A stretch of 24,757 nt of DNA from Clostridium sp. UBA3947 (GTDB taxonomy: Bacteria; Bacillota; Clostridia; Clostridiales; Clostridiaceae): NCBI GenBank assembly GCA_002385545.1, contig DGDR01000036.1, positions 1 to 24,757 on the forward strand, written 5' to 3'. Positions 15,658 to 23,755 of the stretch are shown in pieces. Position 1 is the first letter of the stretch. Every line of letters starts with the position of its first letter. The notes below the pieces were generated by a model, which saw nothing but the letters and a program-made list of their open reading frames with translations, was not told the origin of the DNA and searched no databases. A program made the position numbers and the translations under genes.

Positions 15658-15711
15658 TATAACTGATATACTATTGGCATTATTTAACAATAATAAGATT
15701 TATAAACTTTA

Positions 15712-15924
15712 CTTTCAACCTTTTTGGGGGTAGCTAGAATAAAACGGAATCTTAAGTTAGGTGGATATGACCTTATTGAGTCTTGTAAGGAAAAGATTAA
15801 AAACTGTAAGTGCAAGATATATAGGAAGGGCAAGAACTGGTAATGTGAGCTAGATGGTGTGAGGATAACTGTGAACTCATATAGCGATACAATAATAACT
15901 GCCTATCAAATGAGAAAGGGATAA
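15712..15924 (+). pseudogene. DUF3781-family pseudogene (N-truncated, nonsense codon)
   Basis: The frame reads GVARIKRNLKLGGYDLIESC and continues KCKIYRKGKNW, then a TAA at 15841-15843, then CELDGVRITVNSYSDTIITA up to the TAA at 15922. This matches the DUF3781 pattern (IKxNL, RKGKNWY, ITVNxxSxTIITAH). The stop falls where the family has Tyr, so TAT to TAA is likely. The usual N-terminal HTTELG segment is degraded and no start is visible. DUF3781 function is unknown. Confidence 0.72.
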
Positions 15925-16015
15925 TTATTATAATCTAAATCCATAGGAGAATAATTTGGACCATTTCAAAGTTACAAAGAAATAAGTTATAGGCCAATAT
16001 CAATGGAGGTAGAAA

Positions 16016-16141
16016 ATGAAAGAGGGGTTAATAAAAGAAATCATAGCACATGGAGACAGAGCTACTATAGTATCTATTTCACGTTTAGAAGAGTTAAAGA
16101 GTGAATTAGAATATTTAAGAAGTAATAGGATTACAGCCTGA
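16016..16141 (+). pseudogene. Truncated 41-codon reading frame, possible N-terminus of a lost gene
   Basis: TGGAGG lies a few bases before the ATG at 16016. The frame reads MKEGLIKEIIAHGDRATIVS and then SRLEELKSELEYLRSN before the TGA at 16139. It looks like the N-terminus of a longer enzyme. The pattern of an amphipathic helix, an (I/V)VS strand and RLxxLK reminds me of the start of ferredoxin-type epoxyqueuosine-reductase-like proteins, but that is a weak memory match. It could also be a genuine small protein, since the ribosome site is good. Confidence 0.45.
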
Positions 16142-16428
16142 CAAATCGACATGTTAATATCTGTAATTACCCTTTATTTTTTTATTTTTTGGTGGTAAAG
16201 TATATTGTATAAACTTATAAGTTATAGTTTGCTATCTGATGATATCTTTAAGTACAAGAGCAGAATATTATTTATATAACTTACTACAGTTTTTGTTCAA
16301 TGTAGGTATGAACTATGGATATATAGTTGACTACCACCTATATAGTTAAAAAGATAAATCAGATTGCCTAATGAGTTTAATATAAGAACCAATCATAAAT
16401 GGTACAAGGGCTTTTAACAGGAGGAATT

Positions 16429-17799
16429 ATGAATATTATTATTATCGGTGACGGTAAAGTAGGCTATAGCTTGGCTGAAAATCTTTCAAGAGAAAATCAT
16501 AATGTAACCATTATTGACAAAGACTCAGAAGCATTAAGAAAGGCCGAAGAAAACCTAGACGTAATGTGTATCAAGGGGAATGGTGTCAGCACAAAAATAC
16601 TTATGGAAGCTGGTGTGGACCGTAGTGACTTAATTATTGCTGCGACTACTAGCGATGAAATGAATATGGTATGCTGTCTTACCGCAAAAATGCTTGGTGT
16701 AGAGCATACAATCGCTAGAATAAGAGATCCTGAATATGCCAGTGAGCTTTCGCTTTTGAAAAAAGAGCTGGGCTTAGATATGGTTATTAACCCCGAACAG
16801 GCTGCAGGAAGTGAAATAACCCGCCTTATAAAATTTCCACCTGCCACTAACGTTGAGATCTTTGCCAAGGGACGGGTTGAAATGGTGGAGATCAATGTAA
16901 CCAATAGTATGGCAATAGCTGATATGTATTTAAAGGATATATCCCATAGATTTCCTTCATCTGTCCTAATAGGTGCAGTACACCGTGGAGATGAAGTTAT
17001 AATCCCTAATGGTGAATTTATGATCAAAGAGAATGATTCTATATATATTATTGGGCAGCCATCAAGGGTCTACGACTTTTGCACCCGTATAGGCATTTAC
17101 ATCCAAAAAATTAGTAGTGTCATGGTTATGGGTGGTGGGCGAGTTGCATACTATCTAACAAAATATCTGGAAGACATGAATATCAAGGTGAAAATTATAG
17201 AGATTGATCGCGCTAGGTGTATGGAATTAACTGAACTAGTACCCCATGCTTTAGTTATTTGCGGAGATGGTTCCGATGAAGAATTATTAATTTCTGAAAA
17301 TTTTAGTGACATGGGTGCCTTTGTAGCTATCACAGGTCGAGATGAAGACAATCTTATATCAGCTTTATTAGCGAAACACCACAGTGTAGGCAAAATTATA
17401 GCAAAAGTCAACAAGCTTAATCATTCAGATATAATCAAGAGCCTAGGCATCGATAGTGTAATAAGTCCACAACTTATTACAGTAAATTATATACTAAGAT
17501 ATGTTAGAGGACTGCAAAATGCTATGGGTAACCCCATAAATGCCCTATACCGAATTGTTGGAGGTCATGCAGAAGCCATTGAATTAACTGCTGGAAATTC
17601 AGCTAAATATCTAAATATTCCAATAAAGAAGCTAAACATTAAAAAAGGTATATTACTTGCAGCTATAGTTAGAAAAAACTCGATAATAATTCCTCATGGT
17701 AATGATGTGATTAAGGCAGGAGACAATGTAATCCTGATCACTAAGGATGAGATAGTAACTGACATAGATAATATCATTAATTGGGAGAATAACAGATGA
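16429..17799 (+). CDS. trkA: Trk potassium uptake regulatory subunit TrkA
   Basis: Protein of 456 aa, the usual length of a duplicated TrkA. There are two RCK halves. The first Rossmann motif is IIIIGDGKVG at the N-terminus, followed by TrkA-C. The second is MVMGGGRVAYYL near residue 230, followed by another TrkA-C ending near VILITKDE. TrkA binds NAD(H)/nucleotide in the cytoplasm and gates the TrkH channel-like subunit for K+ uptake. The ATG at 16429 follows AGGAGG; a start at 16399 would place the ribosome site inside the gene. Its stop overlaps the trkH start (ATGA), so the two are translationally coupled. No promoter is convincing upstream. Confidence 0.95.
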   Translation: MNIIIIGDGKVGYSLAENLSRENHNVTIIDKDSEALRKAEENLDVMCIKGNGVSTKILMEAGVDRSDLIIAATTSDEMNMVCCLTAKMLGVEHTIARIRDPEYASELSLLKKELGLDMVINPEQAAGSEITRLIKFPPATNVEIFAKGRVEMVEINVTNSMAIADMYLKDISHRFPSSVLIGAVHRGDEVIIPNGEFMIKENDSIYIIGQPSRVYDFCTRIGIYIQKISSVMVMGGGRVAYYLTKYLEDMNIKVKIIEIDRARCMELTELVPHALVICGDGSDEELLISENFSDMGAFVAITGRDEDNLISALLAKHHSVGKIIAKVNKLNHSDIIKSLGIDSVISPQLITVNYILRYVRGLQNAMGNPINALYRIVGGHAEAIELTAGNSAKYLNIPIKKLNIKKGILLAAIVRKNSIIIPHGNDVIKAGDNVILITKDEIVTDIDNIINWENNR

Positions 17800-19247
17800 A
17801 CCATAAAATGATCTTGAAAAGTTTAGGAAGTGTACTTTGCATAGAAGCTGTTTGTATGGTTCCCTCTCTTTTAGTGTCAACCATTTATTGCCAGGGTGAT
17901 ACTAGTTCTTTTCTGCTTACTATTGCAATTTTGTTATTATTGGGACTAGGATTACGCAGCGTTAAAACAGAAACGACTACTATCTATGCAAGGGATGGCT
18001 TTGCAATTGTAGCATTAGGCTGGTTATTAGTTTCCTTATTCGGAGCCTTACCCTTTCTTATAAGTGGAGCAGTTCCATCTGTGATAGATGCCCTATTTGA
18101 ATCTGCCTCAGCATTTAGCACTACAGGCGCGAGTATTATAAGGGAAATAGAAGGAATCCCTAAAGGGATTGTATTTTGGAGAAGCTCTGCCCACTGGATG
18201 GGTGGTATGGGTGTTCTAGTTATGATGATAGCCATTTTACCTTCTGTAAAGGCTAGCACCCTTCATATTATGAAGGCTGAATCTCCAGGACCAGCACCTG
18301 GGAAATTTGTACCCAAGATTAAGGAAACAGCCAAAATACTATATATTATTTATATTGTCATGACTGCTGTACAAGTCATATTCCTACTAGCGGGAGGAAT
18401 GCCTTTATATGATTCTCTTATACATGCCTTTGGTACTGCTAGTACAGGTGGTTTTTCTAGCAGAAATGCTAGTGTAGGTGCATATGGAAGCGTTTATATA
18501 GAAACAGTAATAACCGTATTTATGTTACTTTTCGGTATCAATTTTTCCTTGTATTATGCCTTGCTAAAGGGCAATATGAAGTCTCTTTTCAGAGATGAAG
18601 AATTAAGGTTTTTTTTGGGTACAGTACTGGTAGCTAGTTTACTAATTGTTATAAATACCTATGGTTCGGTTTTCCAATCTATAGGTGAGTCAATAAGGTA
18701 TACCTCTTTTCAAGTCAGCTCGGTCATCACAACAACTGGTTATGCTACAGCTGACTTTACCCTTTGGCCTACATTTAGCCAAGGTTTACTTGTTATATTG
18801 ATGTTTATGGGTGCAAGTGCTGGCTCTACTGCAGGTGGATTGAAATGTATACGAATTTTACTATTATTTAAAATAGTAAAGAGAGAAGTAATAAAGATTA
18901 TTCACCCTAGATCAGTCCAAACGGTTAAGATAAATGGGAGAATTGTGGACGAAGAGATACTTTCTGGAGTTTTGACCTTTTTCTTTGCATATATCGCTGT
19001 ATTTACTATATCCATAGCTTTTGTTTTATTGGATAACAAAGATTTGCTATCCTCTTCAACAGCGGTTGTTGCATGCTTGAGTAACATTGGCCCAGGATTA
19101 GGAATAGTTGGCCCAGCAGGTAATTTTGCTGACTTTTCCTTGATCAGTAAGGCAGTATTAACATTGTGTATGATTATTGGTAGACTAGAAATTTATCCAA
19201 TACTATTACTATTTGCCCCTACATTTTGGAAACGTGTTAACATATAG
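17796..19247 (+). CDS. trkH: Trk potassium transporter membrane subunit TrkH
   Basis: Protein of 483 aa with about ten membrane helices and the four pore-loop repeats of the TrkH/KtrB superfamily: SAFSTTGAS, TASTGGFSSR, SSVITTTGYATADF and LSNIGPGLGIVGP. These carry the conserved filter glycines. It forms the K+ (with H+ or Na+) translocating subunit, gated by TrkA. The length is typical of TrkH. The start ATG overlaps the trkA stop by 4 nt. The next gene (pgpA) begins 59 bp downstream in the same direction and may share the transcript. Confidence 0.95.
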   Translation: MNHKMILKSLGSVLCIEAVCMVPSLLVSTIYCQGDTSSFLLTIAILLLLGLGLRSVKTETTTIYARDGFAIVALGWLLVSLFGALPFLISGAVPSVIDALFESASAFSTTGASIIREIEGIPKGIVFWRSSAHWMGGMGVLVMMIAILPSVKASTLHIMKAESPGPAPGKFVPKIKETAKILYIIYIVMTAVQVIFLLAGGMPLYDSLIHAFGTASTGGFSSRNASVGAYGSVYIETVITVFMLLFGINFSLYYALLKGNMKSLFRDEELRFFLGTVLVASLLIVINTYGSVFQSIGESIRYTSFQVSSVITTTGYATADFTLWPTFSQGLLVILMFMGASAGSTAGGLKCIRILLLFKIVKREVIKIIHPRSVQTVKINGRIVDEEILSGVLTFFFAYIAVFTISIAFVLLDNKDLLSSSTAVVACLSNIGPGLGIVGPAGNFADFSLISKAVLTLCMIIGRLEIYPILLLFAPTFWKRVNI

Positions 19248-19306
19248 AAGGTATATAAAATGGAGGAGCCAACAGACTCATAGGAAAAGAGAGGAGAAAG
19301 AGAAAC

Positions 19307-19786
19307 ATGAAAGAGTATGAATTACGGGATATTGCAATAGAAAAATTAAAGGAAAGGGGAGTAACACTAGAGGATATAGCACTGATAGTAATGGAGCTAC
19401 AAAAGGAATATTTACCTGATCTTACAATTGAGGAGTGCATTACTAACCTAGAGCATGTATTGAGAAAAAGAGAAGTATGTCATGCTGTTTTAACTAGTAT
19501 AGCCTTAGATGAACTAGCTGAGAAAAGACTTCTGCCCCAACCATTACAAAGTATTGTAGAATCAGATGACGGTCTATATGGCATAGATGAGGTTATACCA
19601 CTTTCAATAGTCAATGTATATGGGACTATAGGCCTAACCAATTTTGGTTATTTAGACAAGAAAAAAATAGGTATAATAAAGGCTCTAGACGAAGGGAAGG
19701 CAAATGGGGTAAACACTTTCTTAGATGATATAGTAGCTGGCCTAGCCAGTGCAGCTGCATCTAGAATAGCCCATTCTAGAGAATGA
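19307..19786 (+). CDS. pgpA: Phosphatidylglycerophosphatase A family protein
   Basis: Protein of 159 aa. The C-terminal segment FLDDIVAGLASAAASRI carries the acidic DD(I/V)xAG motif typical of PgpA/YutG proteins, and the middle LYGIDEVIPLSIVNVYGTIG fits the same family. PgpA enzymes dephosphorylate phosphatidylglycerophosphate to phosphatidylglycerol. The Firmicutes soluble form (YutG-like, as here, without clear membrane helices) is less well characterised. AGAGGAGA precedes the ATG. It may be the last gene of the trkAH transcript, although the functional link is unclear. The 178 bp after it hold nothing I recognise. Confidence 0.85.
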   Translation: MKEYELRDIAIEKLKERGVTLEDIALIVMELQKEYLPDLTIEECITNLEHVLRKREVCHAVLTSIALDELAEKRLLPQPLQSIVESDDGLYGIDEVIPLSIVNVYGTIGLTNFGYLDKKKIGIIKALDEGKANGVNTFLDDIVAGLASAAASRIAHSRE

Positions 19787-19964
19787 TTAAATCTTATCTT
19801 TTTAGATTTTGGGAAAAGGAAATTGTGGTTAAAGACTTTAAAGATTTGCTAGATGTACTTTTGTAGAATTCTTTTTTTATATACTTTAAAGGGACAGAGG
19901 AAAATAGCTACTAGATAGATTGGACAAATGGGCTAGTTTATTTATGGATTAGTAGGGGGCAAAG

Positions 19965-20816
19965 ATGAGGACTATAGTGATTACTGGTGCTTCGTCCGGA
20001 ATCGGTTTGGAAACAGCAAAAATATTAGCAAATAGGGGATACAATGTCCTAGGGATAGGCCGCAGTAGCATAAAATGCAATAGGGCTAAAGAAAGGATAC
20101 TTTCCGAGAACCCAGATGCAAAAATCACCTTTTTTCTAGCTGACCTTATGAACCAAGGACAAGTAATAAAACTAGCTGAGGAACTTAACCTATACCTTGA
20201 AAGAGAGTCTAATGGACAGCTCTATGCTCTAATAAATAATGCGGGCTGTGTACGTAGCCATTATATGACTACAGAGGAGGGCTATGAACAACAATTTGCA
20301 GTCAACCACCTAGCTGGTTTTTTACTTACATACAAGCTACTACCTGCTCTAGTAAAGGCAAAGGGACGAGTAATAATGACTGGTAGTAAATCCCACAAGG
20401 GTATTAGGATACGGTGGAAGGATGTAATGCTAAGTAAAAACTATAATCCTCTCACTGCCTATAAGCAGTCAAAGCTTTGTAATCTCTTATTTGCAAAGGC
20501 TTTAAACGATCGGTATGAAAAATCTGGCATCAGTGCCTATGTGGTAGACCCAGGGTTGGTTCACACTGATATAGGTAACAAGGAAACAGGGAAATTAGTA
20601 AATTACATATGGATGATCCGTAAAAGATTTGGTGTACCGCCTACACTACCTGCAAAAACCTATGCTTACTTGTGTGAAGAGGAAAGACCAGCTCAGGGAC
20701 TTTATTACTATCTATGCAAGGAAGAAAAGTATAGTAGACAGGTTACCAAAGAAAATGCAGATAGGTTGTTTAAATTAAGTGAGGCCCTTTGCAATATCCA
20801 GTATCCAAAGCTATAA
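19965..20816 (+). CDS. Retinol-dehydrogenase-like short-chain dehydrogenase
   Basis: Protein of 283 aa. SDR signatures: TGASSGIG at residues 7-14, NNAG at 91-94, Ser141 in MTGSKSH, and Tyr166/Lys170 in TAYKQSKLCN, followed by DPGLVHTDIG. The long Ser-to-Tyr interval with the insert RIRWKDVMLS and the YKQSKLxN form are typical of retinol dehydrogenase/WWOX-like SDRs, whose bacterial substrates are usually unknown. AGGGGG precedes the ATG. The gene stands alone and ends at a shared bidirectional terminator. It is not closely similar to the other SDR at 4419-5126. Confidence 0.88.
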   Translation: MRTIVITGASSGIGLETAKILANRGYNVLGIGRSSIKCNRAKERILSENPDAKITFFLADLMNQGQVIKLAEELNLYLERESNGQLYALINNAGCVRSHYMTTEEGYEQQFAVNHLAGFLLTYKLLPALVKAKGRVIMTGSKSHKGIRIRWKDVMLSKNYNPLTAYKQSKLCNLLFAKALNDRYEKSGISAYVVDPGLVHTDIGNKETGKLVNYIWMIRKRFGVPPTLPAKTYAYLCEEERPAQGLYYYLCKEEKYSRQVTKENADRLFKLSEALCNIQYPKL

Positions 20817-20829
20817 TATAAAAAAAGTA

Positions 20830-20862
20830 ATGGGGATAGCTTATTAGCCTATCCCCATTTTT
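20830..20862. terminator. Bidirectional Rho-independent terminator
   Basis: ATGGGGATAG at 20830-20839 pairs with CTATCCCCAT at 20849-20858. A T-run follows on the + strand (20858-20862), and an A-run upstream (about 20820-20826) serves as the T-run for the - strand. It separates the convergent SDR (+) and anti-sigma (-) genes. Confidence 0.85.
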
Positions 20863-20904
20863 ATAGTTTCCTGCTTTATATCAGTTTACTTAGCTAGCTT
20901 AAAT

Positions 20905-22566
20905 TTATCTAATGTTATAGAACTTTTCTTCCCATGTATCATCATCATTGTCTACGTCCCACTTATAAAAGCCCTTACCCTTGTAAGCATGGATTTCAAA
21001 GCTGAATTTTTTATCCTTATTAAAGGCTTCTCCTTTATATAAGGGTTTTTCGTCATCCCAATCGAACTCAATCTTCTGGATAAAGGTATTTGACATTCCT
21101 GACCTAGCTATTACTATTGCGGCTGCTTCATCCATGGTGATCATTTTTTCGAGGGCATGAGCAAACTCATCCCATTCGTCATCGTTTTCTACATCCCATT
21201 TCTTAAATTCCTTGCTTCTAGCATTTAGTTCAAAATCAACTTCATATCCATCCTTTAAGGCCTCGCCTTTATACAAGGGATTTTTACTATCATAGTTATA
21301 TTCAATTTTTTGTACTATACCACCGAACCTATCCATAACAGCCTTTCTAGCAGCTGCTGCTGACATTAGATTATCTGTCTTTGGGCTAGCAGTTGCCTCG
21401 ACTGCTTCTTTAGTAGGATCGACAGGTTTCTGGCTTGCCTTAGGTCTTGTAGTAGGAGTAGGGGAAGCTTTCTCAGTTGCTTTGCTTGTCGGTGCAGAAG
21501 TAGGCGATGGTTTTTCTGTTGGCTTGTTTGTCGGAGCAGATGTAGGCCTTGGGCTTTCCTTTGATACAGTATCTTTATAGTTATCATCCCTGTCTTTTTC
21601 AAAGGACAGTATCTCACCACTAATTGCATGGATATCAAACTCGTACTCTATGCCATCTAAGTAAAACTCCATCTCGTAGATAAATCTTCCATCATCGTAT
21701 TCAAGCTCTATCTCTAGATCTTTAATATCAGACCCTTTGGCACCAACGTGGTTTACTGCTATGCTAATAGCCTTATCTGTGCCTATATAGGCCCTGTCAC
21801 TGGCTTTACCAACCTTAGATGAGTTCTCAATATCTAGCTTTTTAGATTCGACTAAAAGGTTTAGATCGTTAACAGACAGCTTGGCGAGTTCTTCAAAGTC
21901 ATATCCCTCATGTTTTTCGACCAGCTGCAGGACAAGCTGTGCCTTTCCTTTTGTAATCATATTTTCCTTTGCAAGATCCTCTATGTCCTTATCTTCAACT
22001 ATTGATTGGCTTAAGACTGCGCCGTCTACATTGCTAGCATCTAGCAGCCTTGAAACTTCTCCTTCTAGCCTGGCCTGCAAGCTAGTACTTTTATCCTTGT
22101 TGCTATTTTCCACACTTATTAGTATAGAGTTTTGCATATCATCAATATATCCATTGGTTAACATAGAGCCAATCAAGGCATTTACTGCAATATCTAGATC
22201 TGTGTTCTTAAAATTCATATTACCAATAACTTTTTCCCCATCTTCGTTTAGGGCTTTTACCCTTATTACTTTTTCTTTTCTGTTAACCATTAACTCAATG
22301 CTTGGGTTTATATCAAATGATATAATTGAATCAATGGCCATATTTAAATAGCTTGTAAGCCCTACAAAGAGCAAGACGAATACTGCTGCAATTGTAGCAA
22401 GGGGCTTAATCCAGCTCATATTTTTACTCTTTTTACTTGTTTGTGTGTTCATCCTTAACATTTCTCCTTCTAATCCTTCACAATCAGAGAGAATAGAATC
22501 AAGAATGTCAGGAACACTATGCTGAACTGCTGTTTTGACTTTATTTTCAATATCTTTATTGTGCAC
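20905..22566 (-). CDS. RsgI-like transmembrane anti-sigma factor with three PepSY-type domains
   Basis: Protein of 553 aa. A short cytoplasmic part (1-54) should hold the sigma factor. One membrane helix follows (about 55-77). Then comes an RsgI-type domain with SFDINPSIELMVN (Asn87-Pro88) and VKALNEDGEKVI. Residues 264-326 look like PepSY, 335-395 are a Pro/Thr/Ser linker, and 401-462 and 477-543 are two related PepSY-like repeats (IEYNYDSKNPLYKGEA and IEFDWDDEKPLYKGEA). RsgI proteins are known to be cleaved at the Asn-Pro bond to transmit outside signals. The start is GTG at 22566 after GGAGGAG, which lies inside the end of the sigma gene, so the pair is coupled. The PepSY part probably senses the outside state or inhibits a protease. 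Confidence 0.87.
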   Translation of the reverse strand: MHNKDIENKVKTAVQHSVPDILDSILSDCEGLEGEMLRMNTQTSKKSKNMSWIKPLATIAAVFVLLFVGLTSYLNMAIDSIISFDINPSIELMVNRKEKVIRVKALNEDGEKVIGNMNFKNTDLDIAVNALIGSMLTNGYIDDMQNSILISVENSNKDKSTSLQARLEGEVSRLLDASNVDGAVLSQSIVEDKDIEDLAKENMITKGKAQLVLQLVEKHEGYDFEELAKLSVNDLNLLVESKKLDIENSSKVGKASDRAYIGTDKAISIAVNHVGAKGSDIKDLEIELEYDDGRFIYEMEFYLDGIEYEFDIHAISGEILSFEKDRDDNYKDTVSKESPRPTSAPTNKPTEKPSPTSAPTSKATEKASPTPTTRPKASQKPVDPTKEAVEATASPKTDNLMSAAAARKAVMDRFGGIVQKIEYNYDSKNPLYKGEALKDGYEVDFELNARSKEFKKWDVENDDEWDEFAHALEKMITMDEAAAIVIARSGMSNTFIQKIEFDWDDEKPLYKGEAFNKDKKFSFEIHAYKGKGFYKWDVDNDDDTWEEKFYNIR

Positions 22567-22567
22567 T

Positions 22568-23143
22568 TCAATTCTCCTCCGATAGAAGTATTCTTAATTT
22601 TTTAATTGCCCTATGGTATTTTGAAAGAGCAGTGGACAGGGGGATTTTTAAAAAGCCTGCCACTTCTCTATGCTTGTAGCCTGAGACTGTATGGAGCATG
22701 ATAATCTGTCTTTCCTCATCGGTTAGCTTGTCCATACATGAAACAAGCACTAGCCTGTCTTCAGCTGTAACAGATGGTATGGCTTCAAAGGCACTGTTCC
22801 AGTCCTGTGGCTTTGAATCTACTATCTTTTTTCTATTACGTAGCTTCATTAGGCTTAAATTGCGGGCAATTGTGAGTATCCAGGCTAGGGGCTTGTTCAT
22901 GTTCTTGTAGCTAGCTGCAGTCTTATAGACCTGTAGATAGGTATCGTGCAGAACATCCTCTGCATCCTGTATGTTCTTTAAAAGCGATAAAGCAAAGCTA
23001 TAGACAGAAGCACTTGTCATATGATAGAGGCCTGCAAGTGCGTCCTTGTCATAATTAGCAATTCTCTCGATATAGAGGTCAAGCTTCTTAGCATCAGTTT
23101 TTTTATTGACTCTATTTTTATGCCTTAGATTATCTATGCCCAT
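22568..23143 (-). CDS. ECF-type sigma-70 family RNA polymerase sigma factor
   Basis: Protein of 191 aa, a normal ECF size. Region 2 lies at about residues 36-103 (ALSLLKNIQDAEDVLHDTYL, then KPLAWILTIARN) and region 4 at about 134-186 (LTDEERQIIMLHTVSGYKHR, then EVAGFLKIPLSTALSKYHRA), joined by a short linker without region 3. It directs RNA polymerase to a specific regulon when released from the membrane anti-sigma encoded 1 nt downstream. AAGGAGC precedes the ATG at 23143. Its targets are not visible; autoregulation is likely for the family. Confidence 0.92.
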   Translation of the reverse strand: MGIDNLRHKNRVNKKTDAKKLDLYIERIANYDKDALAGLYHMTSASVYSFALSLLKNIQDAEDVLHDTYLQVYKTAASYKNMNKPLAWILTIARNLSLMKLRNRKKIVDSKPQDWNSAFEAIPSVTAEDRLVLVSCMDKLTDEERQIIMLHTVSGYKHREVAGFLKIPLSTALSKYHRAIKKLRILLSEEN

Positions 23144-23220
23144 CTATCTTGCTCCTTCTATTATGTTAATGCACGAGGCCTCTGTTTTATTGCATCAATA
23201 TAATTTTTATCTTTTTATTG

Positions 23221-23226
23221 ATTATA
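23221..23226 (-). promoter_or_regulatory. Candidate -10 element of the sigma/anti-sigma operon
   Basis: TATAAT on the - strand lies about 78 bp upstream of the sigma factor start, within an AT-rich stretch. The -35 region 17 bp further up is poor (TCAATG). It is a reasonable but unproven promoter. Confidence 0.3.
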
Positions 23227-23254
23227 TACACTTAATATCAGCTCATTGAAACCT

Positions 23255-23272
23255 ATAGGATCACAATCCTAT
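23255..23272. promoter_or_regulatory. Dyad ATAGGAT-4-ATCCTAT upstream of the sigma operon
   Basis: ATAGGAT at 23255-23261 and ATCCTAT at 23266-23272 form a perfect 7-bp dyad with a 4-nt centre. It lies about 30 bp upstream of the candidate -10 of the sigma operon, close to the -35 zone. Such symmetry suits a dimeric regulator, but its identity is unknown. Confidence 0.35.
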
Positions 23273-23439
23273 CATAAACCCCTTTCTTCACCGTTTTACC
23301 ACTGCTTAAATACAGTTAGAAATAAACCAATAATCTTTTAAGATCAAATCTGAGTATCTGATATAGATAAAAGCTAGTAGTCACTCATTTAATAAATAGA
23401 CGTACTATATAATAATAATTAAAGTGTGGAGTGATTGTC

Positions 23440-23496
23440 TTGTCAGCAAATATGAACTATGTGTGCCAGTCCTTAGAGCTTCATCTCTTAAGCTAA
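23440..23496 (+). pseudogene. N-terminal remnant of a DUF2935-like gene
   Basis: A TTG at 23440, preceded by GGAGTG, opens an 18-codon frame containing MNYVCQSLELHLLS before a TAA. DUF2935 proteins start with a YVRQSLELHLFFxRIMKEH-type helix, so this looks like the first helix of such a gene, cut off right after it. The rest of the 23144-23755 gap shows no further match. Confidence 0.4.
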
Positions 23497-23545
23497 GGAA
23501 AAAAGAAAATCATACAGACAGCTAAGCAGAGTATCAATAACTCAG

Positions 23546-23576
23546 GCCATTGACTTAATGGATAAGGGTCAATGGC
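23546..23576. repeat. 9-bp stem-loop in the intergenic region
   Basis: GCCATTGAC at 23546-23554 pairs with GTCAATGGC at 23568-23576 around a 13-nt loop; TTATTCTTAT follows on the + strand. It may be the former terminator of the DUF2935-like gene whose start lies 100 bp upstream. Confidence 0.45.
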
Positions 23577-23755
23577 TTATTCTTATGCTAATAAGTAGAC
23601 ACGAAAACGGTTTAGTTACTTTTACACAAGGCTAACTGTGCCTTTATTGTAGGCCAAAACCCTTTAGAGCGTTCTCAGTAGTGGTTAATATAGAAACCAA
23701 GCTACAAGAGTTGTATAATGTATATGAGGCGAGAAGAAGGAAGGGAGACAGAGTC

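Larger units (their letters stand above)
15491..16428. other. Gene-poor 938-bp region with remnants
   Basis: This stretch between the zinc-ribbon cluster and trkA contains no intact full-length gene. It holds a strong hairpin (15618-15657), a DUF3781 pseudogene (about 15712-15924) and a 41-codon truncated gene (16016-16141). The last 287 bp before trkA are very AT-rich. I looked there for a c-di-AMP (ydaO-type) riboswitch, which often controls potassium genes, and saw no match. Confidence 0.6.

Noticed and set aside
16142..16428. Possible c-di-AMP (ydaO-type) or other riboswitch before trkA
   Set aside because: I could not find the conserved core or pairing pattern; the region is plain AT-rich DNA with only short weak repeats.
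21881..22351. 156-codon plus-strand frame inside the anti-sigma gene
   Set aside because: Ser/Leu-rich antisense shadow of the well-supported anti-sigma gene.
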